This document shows positions 1 through 4,486 of a stretch of 5,378 nucleotides of DNA, one piece after another; the stretch's first letter is position 1; every line of letters begins with the position of its first letter. The translations under genes were made by a program, and so were the position numbers. The notes under the pieces were generated by a model. That model was given only the letters and a program-made list of their open reading frames with translations. It was not told where the DNA came from and made no database searches. The stretch is from assembly GCA_025465145.1 (NCBI GenBank), contig JAODNS010000038.1, forward strand, positions 1 to 5,378. The letters are read 5' to 3'. Source of the DNA: Frankiales bacterium (GTDB lineage: Bacteria > Actinomycetota > Actinomycetes > Mycobacteriales > SCTD01).

Positions 1-281
1 TGACCGAGGGCGCCGGCGTCCTGCGCAGCGCGGACTCCCTCGCCGGCACGGCGAAGGCGCTCGACGCGCTGGCCGGCCGCACGAGCACCGCGCCGGAGCC
101 CGCGGCGTGGGAGGCGACCGACCTGCACGTCGTGGCCAGCGCGCTGGTCGCGGCCGCGCAGCAGCGCGAGGAGACGCGCGGCGCGCACTGGCGCGAGGAC
201 TTCCCCGAGCCGGACGAGCGCTGGCGCGGCCACCTCGTCACCACCCTCACCGGCACGACGTTCGAGAAGGCGACCCCATGA
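1..281 (+). CDS. nadB: L-aspartate oxidase NadB, C-terminal 92 residues (5' end outside window)
   Basis: This is the tail of the FAD-dependent enzyme that oxidises L-aspartate to iminoaspartate, the first step of de novo NAD synthesis in the cytoplasm. The reading frame enters at base 3; bases 1-2 (TG) finish a preceding codon. The visible part matches the C-terminal helical domain of the succinate dehydrogenase/fumarate reductase flavoprotein family. It opens with TEGAGVLRSA, like the conserved 'M-x-x-x-AGVxR' start of that domain. Near the end it has REETRGAHWREDFP, corresponding to the 'ESRG-x-H-Y-x-x-D-x-P' signature of NadB, whose arginine and histidine belong to the substrate site. The FAD-binding domain lies upstream of the window. 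The stop TGA (279-281) overlaps the nadC ATG in an ATGA, and the following genes make quinolinate phosphoribosyltransferase and pantothenate kinase, which supports NadB over SdhA/FrdA. The assignment is secure from signature plus context, although the catalytic core cannot be seen. Confidence 0.9.
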   Translation, partial: TEGAGVLRSADSLAGTAKALDALAGRTSTAPEPAAWEATDLHVVASALVAAAQQREETRGAHWREDFPEPDERWRGHLVTTLTGTTFEKATP

Positions 282-1162
282 CGCTGTCCCCGGAGACGCT
301 CGCCGCCCTCGCGGAGGCGGACCTCGACGCGGCGTACGTGGAGGCGCTCGCCGTCTCCGCCGTCGAGGAGGACCTGGCCGGCGGCGTCGACGTCACCAGC
401 ACGGCGACCGTCCCCGTCGACCTGCTCGGCACCGCCGCCTTCGTCCCGCGGCAGGCGGGCGTGGTCGCCGGAATCCCCGTCGCGATGGCCGTGCTCGACG
501 CGGTCGGCGAGGTGGAGTTCCTCAGCCGCTCGCACGACGGCGTCGCGGTCGAGCCGGGCAGCAGCGTGCTCGACGTGCGCGGCCCGGTCCGCGTCCTGCT
601 GACCGCCGAGCGCAGCGCCCTCAACCTGCTCTGCCACCTGTCGGGCGTGGCGACGCTCACCCGCCGGTGGGCCGACGCCATCGACGGCACCGACGCGCAT
701 GTCCGCGACACCCGCAAGACGACACCCGGCCTTCGGGTGCTGGAGAAGTACGCCGTCCGCTGCGGCGGTGGTGTCAACCACCGGATGGCTCTCTCGGACG
801 CCGCGCTGGTCAAGGACAACCACGTCGTTGCCGCCGGCGGCGTGGCCGCGGCCTTCGACGCCGTGCGCGCGCAGTTCCCCGACCTCGAGGTCGAGGTCGA
901 GTGCGACACCGTCGAGCAGGTGCGCGAGGTCGTGGCTGCCGGCGCCGACCTGGTGCTGCTGGACAACATGGCCATCGCGGACATGCGCGCTGCCGTGGAG
1001 GTGTGCCGGGCAGCGGGTGTCCGTACCGAGGCCTCCGGCGGCCTGCGGCTCGACAACGCGCGCGCCGTCGCCGAGACCGGCGTCGACTTCCTCGCCGTCG
1101 GCGCGCTCACCCACTCCGCTCCGGTCCTCGACCTCGGCGTCGACCTCCGGCTGGAGACCTGA
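278..1162 (+). CDS. nadC: Quinolinate (nicotinate-nucleotide) phosphoribosyltransferase, decarboxylating
   Basis: NadC converts quinolinate and PRPP to nicotinate mononucleotide, CO2 and pyrophosphate, the entry into the shared NAD pathway. The protein is 294 residues, normal for the family. The N-terminal sandwich domain covers about residues 1-120 and the open alpha/beta barrel the rest. Clear signatures are RDTRKTTPGLR (143-153), EKYAVRCGGGVNHR (156-169), K179-DNH, VEVE (205-208), LDN (228-230), EASGG (251-255) and VGALTHS (274-280). R112, R146, K147, R169, K179, E208 and D229 align, by my recollection, with the substrate-binding residues of the Mycobacterium tuberculosis enzyme at a constant offset of 7, so it looks active. 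The ATG at 278 is preferred over the in-frame ATG at 107 because homology begins just after it, AGAAGG (265-270) lies 7 nt upstream, and it overlaps the nadB stop. The stop TGA shares its last base with the coaX start. This implies translational coupling in a nadB-nadC-coaX operon. Confidence 0.97.
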   Translation: MTLSPETLAALAEADLDAAYVEALAVSAVEEDLAGGVDVTSTATVPVDLLGTAAFVPRQAGVVAGIPVAMAVLDAVGEVEFLSRSHDGVAVEPGSSVLDVRGPVRVLLTAERSALNLLCHLSGVATLTRRWADAIDGTDAHVRDTRKTTPGLRVLEKYAVRCGGGVNHRMALSDAALVKDNHVVAAGGVAAAFDAVRAQFPDLEVEVECDTVEQVREVVAAGADLVLLDNMAIADMRAAVEVCRAAGVRTEASGGLRLDNARAVAETGVDFLAVGALTHSAPVLDLGVDLRLET

Positions 1163-1917
1163 TGCTGCTCACCGTCGACGTCGGCAACACCAACACGGTG
1201 CTCGGGCTGTTCGACGGCCCCGAGCTGTTCGAGAGCTACCGCATCAAGACGGACCCGCGCGTCACCGGTGACGAGCTGGCGCTGATGTTCCGCGGGCTGC
1301 TGTCCGAGCACCCGGCACCCGACGGTGTCGCCGTCTGCTCGACCGTGCCCGCTGTCCTCGACGAGCTGCGCCGGATGTTCGACCGCTACTTCGCCGACGT
1401 GCCGACGGTCGTCGTCGGCCCGGGCGTGAAGACCGGCGTGCCGCTTCTCTACGACAACCCGCGCGAGGTCGGCCCGGACCGCGTCGTCAACACCCTCGCC
1501 GCGCACACGCTGTACGGCGGCCCCGCGGTCGTCGTCGACTTCGGCACGAGCACCAACTTCGACGTCGTCTCCGAGAGCGGCGAGTTCCTCGGCGGAGCGC
1601 TCGCCCCTGGCATCGAGATCTCCGTCGATGCCCTGGCGTCACGAGCTGCACGGCTGTTCAAGGTGGAGCTGGTCGAGCCGCGGTCGGTCATCGGCAAGAC
1701 GACCAACGAGGCGCTGCAGAGCGGTCTGCTCTACGGCTTCGCCGGTCAGGTCGACGGCATGGTGCAGCGGATCGCGAAGGAGCTTGGCACTGCGCCGACG
1801 GTCATCGCCACCGGCGGGCTGTCGCACCTGATGGTCAGCGTCTGCGAGACGCTGGACCACCACGAGCCCGACCTCACGCTGATCGGCCTGCGACTGGTGT
1901 TCGAGAAGAACCAGTAG
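1162..1917 (+). CDS. coaX: Type III pantothenate kinase
   Basis: CoaX phosphorylates pantothenate to 4'-phosphopantothenate, the first committed step of CoA synthesis. Type III enzymes belong to the ASKHA superfamily and are not inhibited by CoA. The 251-residue length is typical. Motifs in order are the phosphate-1 loop DVGNTN (6-11), YDNPREVGPDR (97-107, with the conserved G-x-D-R that contacts pantothenate), the phosphate-2 loop DFGTSTNFD (126-134, D126 and D134), GGALAPGI (144-151), IGKTTNEALQSGLLYG (177-192) and the adenosine-site ATGG (216-219). The common form of the phosphate-2 loop is DFGTATT; the S/N variation here looks like an actinobacterial variant rather than a defect. The ATG at 1162 overlaps the nadC stop in TGATG and has GGAG at 1153-1156, 5 nt upstream. 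The gene ends the operon: the next ORF is on the opposite strand. Both NAD and CoA synthesis are thus co-transcribed. Assignment is very secure. Confidence 0.97.
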   Translation: MLLTVDVGNTNTVLGLFDGPELFESYRIKTDPRVTGDELALMFRGLLSEHPAPDGVAVCSTVPAVLDELRRMFDRYFADVPTVVVGPGVKTGVPLLYDNPREVGPDRVVNTLAAHTLYGGPAVVVDFGTSTNFDVVSESGEFLGGALAPGIEISVDALASRAARLFKVELVEPRSVIGKTTNEALQSGLLYGFAGQVDGMVQRIAKELGTAPTVIATGGLSHLMVSVCETLDHHEPDLTLIGLRLVFEKNQ

Positions 1918-1980
1918 TCGCCGAGAGGTACCGCACGGCCGGGAGCAGGCTCTGCAGCCCGCCGCACCTCCCAGCAGGGC
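1918..1980. other. Convergent intergenic gap, coaX / methyltransferase remnant
   Basis: These 63 nt separate the convergent ends of coaX and the minus-strand ORF. Only weak pairing is visible: GGGAG (1941-1945) with CTCCC (1968-1972) over a long loop, an internal GCAG/CTGC stem, and GGGC TCA GCCC (1977-1987) running into the minus-strand stop codon. There is no T-run on either strand. It may hold a weak bidirectional terminator, but nothing convincing. Confidence 0.3.
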
Positions 1981-2265
1981 TCAGCCCGGGGAGGTCCGCC
2001 AGACGTCGCACACGTACGGCAGGTCGAACGCGTCTGTCGGCGGCAGCCCGGGCGCGCGCATCTGCTCGTCCGGCTCCACCGCGACCACGTCGAGCCCGAG
2101 CTTCTCCAGGCGGCGCGCCAGCTTGCCGGTGCCCGCGGCCAGGTCGAGCACCCTCGCTGCGCCGTCGGGCAGGCACCGGCGCAGCGCCTCCGCCGGGTAG
2201 CCCGGCCGGGCTCGGTCGTACGCCTCAGCGGCCGAGCCGAAGGAAAGCGCGCGACGCGGGTCCAT
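1981..2265 (-). pseudogene. Internally deleted class I SAM-dependent methyltransferase (94-residue ORF)
   Basis: The ORF starts at the ATG complementary to 2263-2265 and stops at 1981-1983. Residues 9-71 look like the front of a class I methyltransferase of the small-molecule type. They contain FGSAAEAYDRARPGYP (9-24), a typical opening for actinobacterial family members, motif I VLDLAAGTGK (39-48), and VVAVEPDEQM (60-69) with the acidic residue E64 expected to bind the SAM ribose. Full-length relatives are about 240-260 residues. Here residue 71 runs straight into PGLPPTDAFDLPYVCDVWR (72-90), which resembles the C-terminal tail of such proteins ('..LPY-x-T-x-x-x-R'). The central part with motifs II-III and the substrate region is missing, without a frameshift. 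I infer an in-frame internal deletion. An active methyltransferase is unlikely, but a stable SAM-binding fragment cannot be excluded. Upstream there is only a GAGG one base from the ATG, a poor Shine-Dalgarno. The 22-nt divergent gap to lysS leaves little promoter room. Confidence 0.6.
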
Positions 2266-2275
2266 GCCTCGACGC

Positions 2276-2287
2276 TAGCCTCGGCAC
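2276..2287 (+). promoter_or_regulatory. Predicted -10 element of a leaderless lysS transcript
   Basis: TAGCCT at 2276-2281 fits the actinobacterial -10 pattern TANNNT. Six bases later comes the GTG start of lysS, just where transcription would begin. No purine-rich Shine-Dalgarno lies between 2266 and 2287. A -35 is poorly defined: GCGACG (2251-2256, 19-nt spacer) only partly resembles TTGACA. The promoter would overlap the start of the divergent methyltransferase remnant. Leaderless mRNAs beginning with ATG or GTG are common in Actinobacteria. Positional fit is good, but this is a prediction. Confidence 0.5.
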
Positions 2288-3793
2288 GTGTCCGAGACCG
2301 ACCTGACCGACGACCTCCCCGAGCAGGTCAGGATCCGGCGCGAGAAGTACGACCGGCTGGTCGCGGCCGGTACGCCGCCGTACCCGCTGGGCTACCCCCG
2401 CACCGCCTCCCTCGCCGAGGTGCGCGAGAAGCACGGCGAGCTCGCGATCGACACGGCCAGCGGTGAGACGGTCAGCGTCGCGGGACGCGTCGTTCTCTAC
2501 CGGACCGGCGGCAAGCTCTGCTTCGCCACCCTGCAGGAGGGCACCGAGTCAGGGACAGCTGCGCTGCAGGTGATGGTCAGCCTCGACGGCGTCGGGGCGG
2601 AACGGCTGGCGGCGTGGAAGAGCGACGTCGACCTCGGCGACCACGTCGGCGTCACCGGTGAGGTCATCAGCAGCCGCCGCGGCGAGCTGAGCATCCTGGC
2701 CACCGGCTGGCAGCTGACGAGCAAGGCGCTGCGCCCGCTGCCCGACAAGCACAAGGGGCTCACCGACCCGGAGGCACGCGTCCGCCAGCGGTACCTCGAC
2801 CTGCTGGTCAACCCCGCCAGCCGACGCGTCGTGCACGAGCGCGCGACCGTCATCCGCTCGCTACGCGACACCCTGGACCGTCGCTCCTACGTCGAGGTCG
2901 AGACGCCCGTGCTGCAGGTCGTCCACGGCGGCGCGGCCGCCCGGCCGTTCGCGACGCACGTCAACGCGCTGGACCTCGACGTTACCCTGCGGATCGCGAC
3001 CGAGCTGTTCCTCAAGCGGCTGGTCGTCGGCGGCGTCGACAAGGTCTACGAGATCGGCAAGACGTTCCGCAACGAGGGGATCGACTCCACCCACTTTCCC
3101 GAGTTCACCGAGCTCGAGGCCTACGAGGCGTACGGCGACTACGACACGATGGCCGAGCTGACGCGGGCGCTGGTCCTCGACGCCGCGCACGCCCTCGGCC
3201 GCACGGTCGTGCCCGACGGCTCCGGCGGCGAGATCGACCTCGAGGCGCCGTGGCGCGAGGCGACCGTGCACGGGCTGGTCAGCGAGGCGGTCGGCGAGGA
3301 GGTCGACCCCGGCACGTCGCTGGAGCGGCTGGTCGGGTTGGCGGACAAGCACGACGTCGCGCTGCAGCCGCGGTGGGACGAGGGTGAGGTGGTGCTCGAG
3401 CTGTACGAGAAGCTCGTCGAGCACACCCTGCTGCAGCCGACCTTCGTCCGCGACTACCCGGTCAGCGTCCGGCCGCTGGCCCGCCCGCACCGCGACGACC
3501 CGCGGCTGGCCGAGGCGTGGGACCTCATCGTCGGCGGCGTCGAGCTGGCCCCGGCGTACAGCGAGCTGGTCGACCCGGTGGAGCAGCGGCGGCGACTCAC
3601 CGAGCAGTCGCTCAAGGCCGCCGGGGGCGACCCGGACGCGATGCAGCTCGACGAGGACTTCCTGCGTGCCCTCGAGCACGGCGCGCCGCCGATGGGCGGC
3701 ATGGGCATGGGCGTGGACCGGCTCGTCATGCTGCTCACCGGGCTGCCGATCCGCGAGACGATCCTGTTCCCGCTGGTGCGACCGGAGCATTAG
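2288..3793 (+). CDS. lysS: Lysine--tRNA ligase, class II
   Basis: Cytoplasmic class II synthetase that activates lysine with ATP and charges tRNA-Lys. Its 501 residues fit stand-alone LysRS; there is no N-terminal membrane region as in LysX/MprF fusions. The anticodon-binding OB-fold spans about residues 61-145. The catalytic domain follows: motif 1 around LRDTLDRRSYVEVETPVL (192-209, P207), HGGAAARPF (213-221), RIATELFLKRL (235-245), motif 2 FRNEGIDSTHFPEF (260-273, R261) and motif 3 GMGMGVDR (471-478, R478). By alignment from memory with E. coli LysRS, E239, E277, Y279 and E426 match lysine-site residues (E240, E278, Y280, E428). However, N424 is Pro (P422), F426 is Tyr (Y424), N271 is Phe (F270) and the metal ligand E414 is Asp (D412). 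The stretch VELAPAYSELVDPVEQRRRL recalls the LysX-type subfamily. The GTG start is chosen because it follows a -10-like box by 6 nt and homology begins nearby. Activity is likely. It is followed by lsr2 after 75 nt. Confidence 0.95.
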   Translation: MSETDLTDDLPEQVRIRREKYDRLVAAGTPPYPLGYPRTASLAEVREKHGELAIDTASGETVSVAGRVVLYRTGGKLCFATLQEGTESGTAALQVMVSLDGVGAERLAAWKSDVDLGDHVGVTGEVISSRRGELSILATGWQLTSKALRPLPDKHKGLTDPEARVRQRYLDLLVNPASRRVVHERATVIRSLRDTLDRRSYVEVETPVLQVVHGGAAARPFATHVNALDLDVTLRIATELFLKRLVVGGVDKVYEIGKTFRNEGIDSTHFPEFTELEAYEAYGDYDTMAELTRALVLDAAHALGRTVVPDGSGGEIDLEAPWREATVHGLVSEAVGEEVDPGTSLERLVGLADKHDVALQPRWDEGEVVLELYEKLVEHTLLQPTFVRDYPVSVRPLARPHRDDPRLAEAWDLIVGGVELAPAYSELVDPVEQRRRLTEQSLKAAGGDPDAMQLDEDFLRALEHGAPPMGGMGMGVDRLVMLLTGLPIRETILFPLVRPEH

Positions 3794-3803
3794 CCTGCTG
3801 CAT

Positions 3804-3832
3804 TTGCGTATCGGCTATGCGACAGGCATTCT
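3804..3832 (+). promoter_or_regulatory. Candidate lsr2 promoter
   Basis: TTGCGT (3804-3809) and CATTCT (3827-3832) are separated by 17 nt and resemble a housekeeping -35/-10 pair (TTGACA / TANNNT, with C replacing the first T of the -10). The surrounding 75-nt lysS-lsr2 gap is only about half GC, far below the rest of the window, as expected for a promoter. The -10 would lie inside the left arm of the inverted repeat at 3826-3849, so a protein bound there would block RNA polymerase. Both hexamers are imperfect, and the call rests on spacing and composition. Confidence 0.35.
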
Positions 3833-3849
3833 GTGATTTCACAGAATGC
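3826..3849. repeat. Perfect 11-bp inverted repeat, candidate operator or hairpin before lsr2
   Basis: GCATTCTGTGA (3826-3836) and TCACAGAATGC (3839-3849) are exact reverse complements around a central TT. As DNA, this two-fold symmetric site of about 24 bp is the size of an operator for a homodimeric regulator, and it overlaps the candidate -10. As RNA, it would form a 10-bp stem with an AUUU loop ending 7 nt before the GGAGG of lsr2. No U-tract follows, so it is not a classical terminator for lysS, although many actinobacterial terminators lack one. The half-site TGTGA recalls the CRP consensus, but CRP half-sites are 6 bp apart and these are 2 bp apart. The binding protein is unknown. Confidence 0.75.
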
Positions 3850-3856
3850 TATTACC

Positions 3857-3861
3857 GGAGG
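3857..3861 (+). promoter_or_regulatory. Strong Shine-Dalgarno of lsr2
   Basis: GGAGG lies 7 nt upstream of the ATG at 3869. It fixes the lsr2 start and rules against the in-frame GTG at 3833, which would place this sequence inside the coding region and inside the inverted repeat. Confidence 0.9.
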
Positions 3862-3868
3862 GAACGAA

Positions 3869-4234
3869 ATGGCGCAGAAGGTCCAGGTCATGCTCGTGTG
3901 CGACCTGCACTCGGACGAGGTCGAGGGGTTGGAGACGATCGCCTTCGGGCTCGACGGGTCCTCGTACGAGATCGACGTGTGCGATGAGCACGCGGGCGAG
4001 ATGCGCGACGCGTTCGCGTCCTTCGTCGGGGCCGCCCGGCGGGCCGGCCGCTCCGGCGGCTCCGGCGGCTCCGGTGGCACGGGTGCCCGTCGCACGCCGG
4101 CGCGCAAGTCCTCGGGGACCGGCAACGAGCGGGTGGCCGAGATCCGCGAGTGGGCCCGCAAGAACGGCCACCAGGTGAGCGAGCGCGGCCGCATCTCCGC
4201 GGCGGTCCTGTCCGCGTACGAGGCCGCGCACTAG
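3869..4234 (+). CDS. lsr2: Lsr2, H-NS-like nucleoid-associated protein
   Basis: Lsr2 coats AT-rich DNA, bridges it and silences genes, including acquired ones, in Actinobacteria. The protein is 121 residues (the M. tuberculosis protein is about 112). Residues 1-58 form the beta-rich oligomerisation domain, with the family pattern AFGLDGSSYEIDV (25-37). Residues 60-82 are a flexible linker with three SGG units (62-70) and several Arg/Lys. Residues 85-121 are the DNA-binding domain, with IREWARKNGH (92-101) and the AT-hook-like R-G-R (106-108) that inserts into the minor groove, ending in AYEAAH. Two CxxH pairs, C11-DL-H14 and C38-DE-H41, lie in the N-domain; they are absent from the mycobacterial protein as I recall it and could bind a metal. 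The ATG at 3869 is fixed by GGAGG and by the conserved MAQKV start. The lysS-lsr2-clpC context matches Lsr2's known chromosomal location. Expression probably comes from its own promoter, as the inverted repeat intervenes. Confidence 0.95.
   Translation: MAQKVQVMLVCDLHSDEVEGLETIAFGLDGSSYEIDVCDEHAGEMRDAFASFVGAARRAGRSGGSGGSGGTGARRTPARKSSGTGNERVAEIREWARKNGHQVSERGRISAAVLSAYEAAH
4052..4078 (+). repeat. Three 9-bp tandem repeats coding the Lsr2 linker
   Basis: TCCGGCGGC occurs twice in tandem (4052-4060, 4061-4069), followed by a one-base variant TCCGGTGGC (4070-4078). Each unit is in frame and encodes Ser-Gly-Gly (residues 62-70 of Lsr2). Unit gain or loss would change linker length without breaking the frame. 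Confidence 0.9.
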
Positions 4235-4249
4235 CTCCGCCGGCTCGAC

Positions 4250-4280
4250 CGGCCCGTCCCCTCACCTCGGGGGCGGGCCG
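4250..4280 (+). terminator. lsr2 terminator hairpin
   Basis: CGGCCCGTCCCC (4250-4261) pairs with GGGGGCGGGCCG (4269-4280) across a 7-nt loop (TCACCTC): 12 bp, eleven Watson-Crick and one U-G. It starts 16 nt after the lsr2 stop. There is no U-tract, which is usual for actinobacterial terminators. Confidence 0.75.
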
Positions 4281-4287
4281 TCGCCGT

Positions 4288-4317
4288 TCCCGCGGCCAGG
4301 GCACCTGGCGCGCGGGA
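4288..4317 (+). terminator. Second hairpin, probable tandem terminator
   Basis: TCCCGCG (4288-4294) plus GCCAGG (4295-4300) pair with CCTGGC (4304-4309) and CGCGGGA (4311-4317). The loop is GCA and there is one bulged G (4310), giving 13 bp in total. It lies 7 nt beyond the first hairpin. A back-up terminator is the simplest reading; part of a structured RNA is possible. Confidence 0.6.
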
Positions 4318-4321
4318 CAGC

Positions 4322-4337
4322 GTTCGCTGGCGGCGTA
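4322..4337 (+). promoter_or_regulatory. Candidate ClgR operator upstream of clpC
   Basis: GTTCGC (4322-4327), five bases, GCG (4333-4335), then TA. This agrees with the ClgR pattern CGC-Y-N-A-N-R-GCG-W-W known from Corynebacterium and with the GTTCGC-N5-GCG form described in Streptomyces; only the central A is G here. ClgR is an XRE-type activator of clpC and clpP1P2 in Actinobacteria. The site is about 50 bp upstream of the start expected from the ECF-type promoter at 4348-4373, a normal activator position. Confidence 0.6.
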
Positions 4338-4358
4338 TCCCGGCGCGGGAACGTCGCC
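4329..4358 (+). other. Third hairpin, overlapping the ClgR-like site and ECF -35
   Basis: GGCGGCGT (4329-4336) and TCCCG (4338-4342) pair with CGGGA (4346-4350) and ACGTCGCC (4351-4358). The loop is GCG, A4337 is bulged, and one pair is G-U, for 13 bp in total. Because it coincides with promoter elements it may act only as DNA symmetry, or as a last terminator for read-through from lsr2. Confidence 0.5.
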
Positions 4359-4373
4359 TCGCACGGGGCAGTT
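4348..4373 (+). promoter_or_regulatory. Candidate ECF (SigH/SigR-type) promoter of clpC
   Basis: GGAAC (4348-4352, preceded by G) and GTT (4371-4373) are separated by exactly 18 nt. This matches the GGAAT/C-N18-GTT consensus of the oxidative and heat-stress ECF sigma factors SigR (Streptomyces) and SigH (mycobacteria, Corynebacterium). clpC belongs to the SigH/SigR-linked stress response in several Actinobacteria, and a ClgR-like site lies just upstream. Transcription would start near 4380, giving a leader of about 105 nt. Confidence 0.55.
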
Positions 4374-4401
4374 GCACCGTACGTACCCCCGCACCTCTCA
4401 C

Positions 4402-4431
4402 CCGACAGGGCGAGCAGGCCGGGGCTAGTGT
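4402..4431 (+). promoter_or_regulatory. Candidate housekeeping promoter of clpC
   Basis: CCGACA (4402-4407) and TAGTGT (4426-4431) have an 18-nt spacer. The -10 fits TANNNT, and the -35 shares GACA with TTGACA. The start would be near 4438, about 50 nt before the clpC ATG, so the 5' leader keeps the Shine-Dalgarno. This would provide basal expression alongside the stress promoter upstream. Confidence 0.45.
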
Positions 4432-4473
4432 GCGGAGGAACGACGGGGACACCCGTTTGCTCCCCGCGTCGTG

Positions 4474-4479
4474 AGGGAG
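4474..4479 (+). promoter_or_regulatory. Shine-Dalgarno of clpC
   Basis: AGGGAG lies 7 nt upstream of the ATG at 4487 and fixes that start. Homology to the ClpC N-terminus (MFERFTDRARRV) begins at exactly this Met. Confidence 0.8.
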
Positions 4480-4486
4480 CGGCAGC

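Noticed and set aside
107..277. Possible 57-residue N-terminal extension of nadC from the ATG at 107
   Set aside because: It lies inside nadB in another frame, is Arg/Ala-rich shadow sequence, and the ATG at 278 has a Shine-Dalgarno and the correct family start.
247..1506. 419-residue minus-strand frame across nadC and coaX
   Set aside because: Ser/Thr/Arg/Ala-rich mirror of two genes with intact catalytic motifs on the plus strand; no motif of its own.
2861..3790. 309-residue minus-strand frame opposite lysS
   Set aside because: Antisense artefact of GC-biased third positions; no domain, and it lies wholly within lysS.
3832..3843. CRP-type site (TGTGA/TCACA) before lsr2
   Set aside because: The two half-sites are 2 bp apart rather than 6, so a CRP dimer would not fit. 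The symmetry extends further outward as an 11-bp arm.
3833..3868. In-frame GTG at 3833 as an earlier lsr2 start
   Set aside because: It would lie inside the inverted repeat, has no Shine-Dalgarno, and adds 12 residues before the conserved MAQKV start that follows GGAGG.
4379..4386. GTACGTAC perfect 8-bp palindrome upstream of clpC
   Set aside because: Too short to be meaningful; such 8-mers occur by chance and no known regulator match is apparent.
4235..4486. HspR (HAIR) or HrcA (CIRCE) operator for clpC
   Set aside because: I looked for CTTGAGT-N7-ACTCAAG and the CIRCE inverted repeat and found neither, so control by these heat-shock repressors is not supported.
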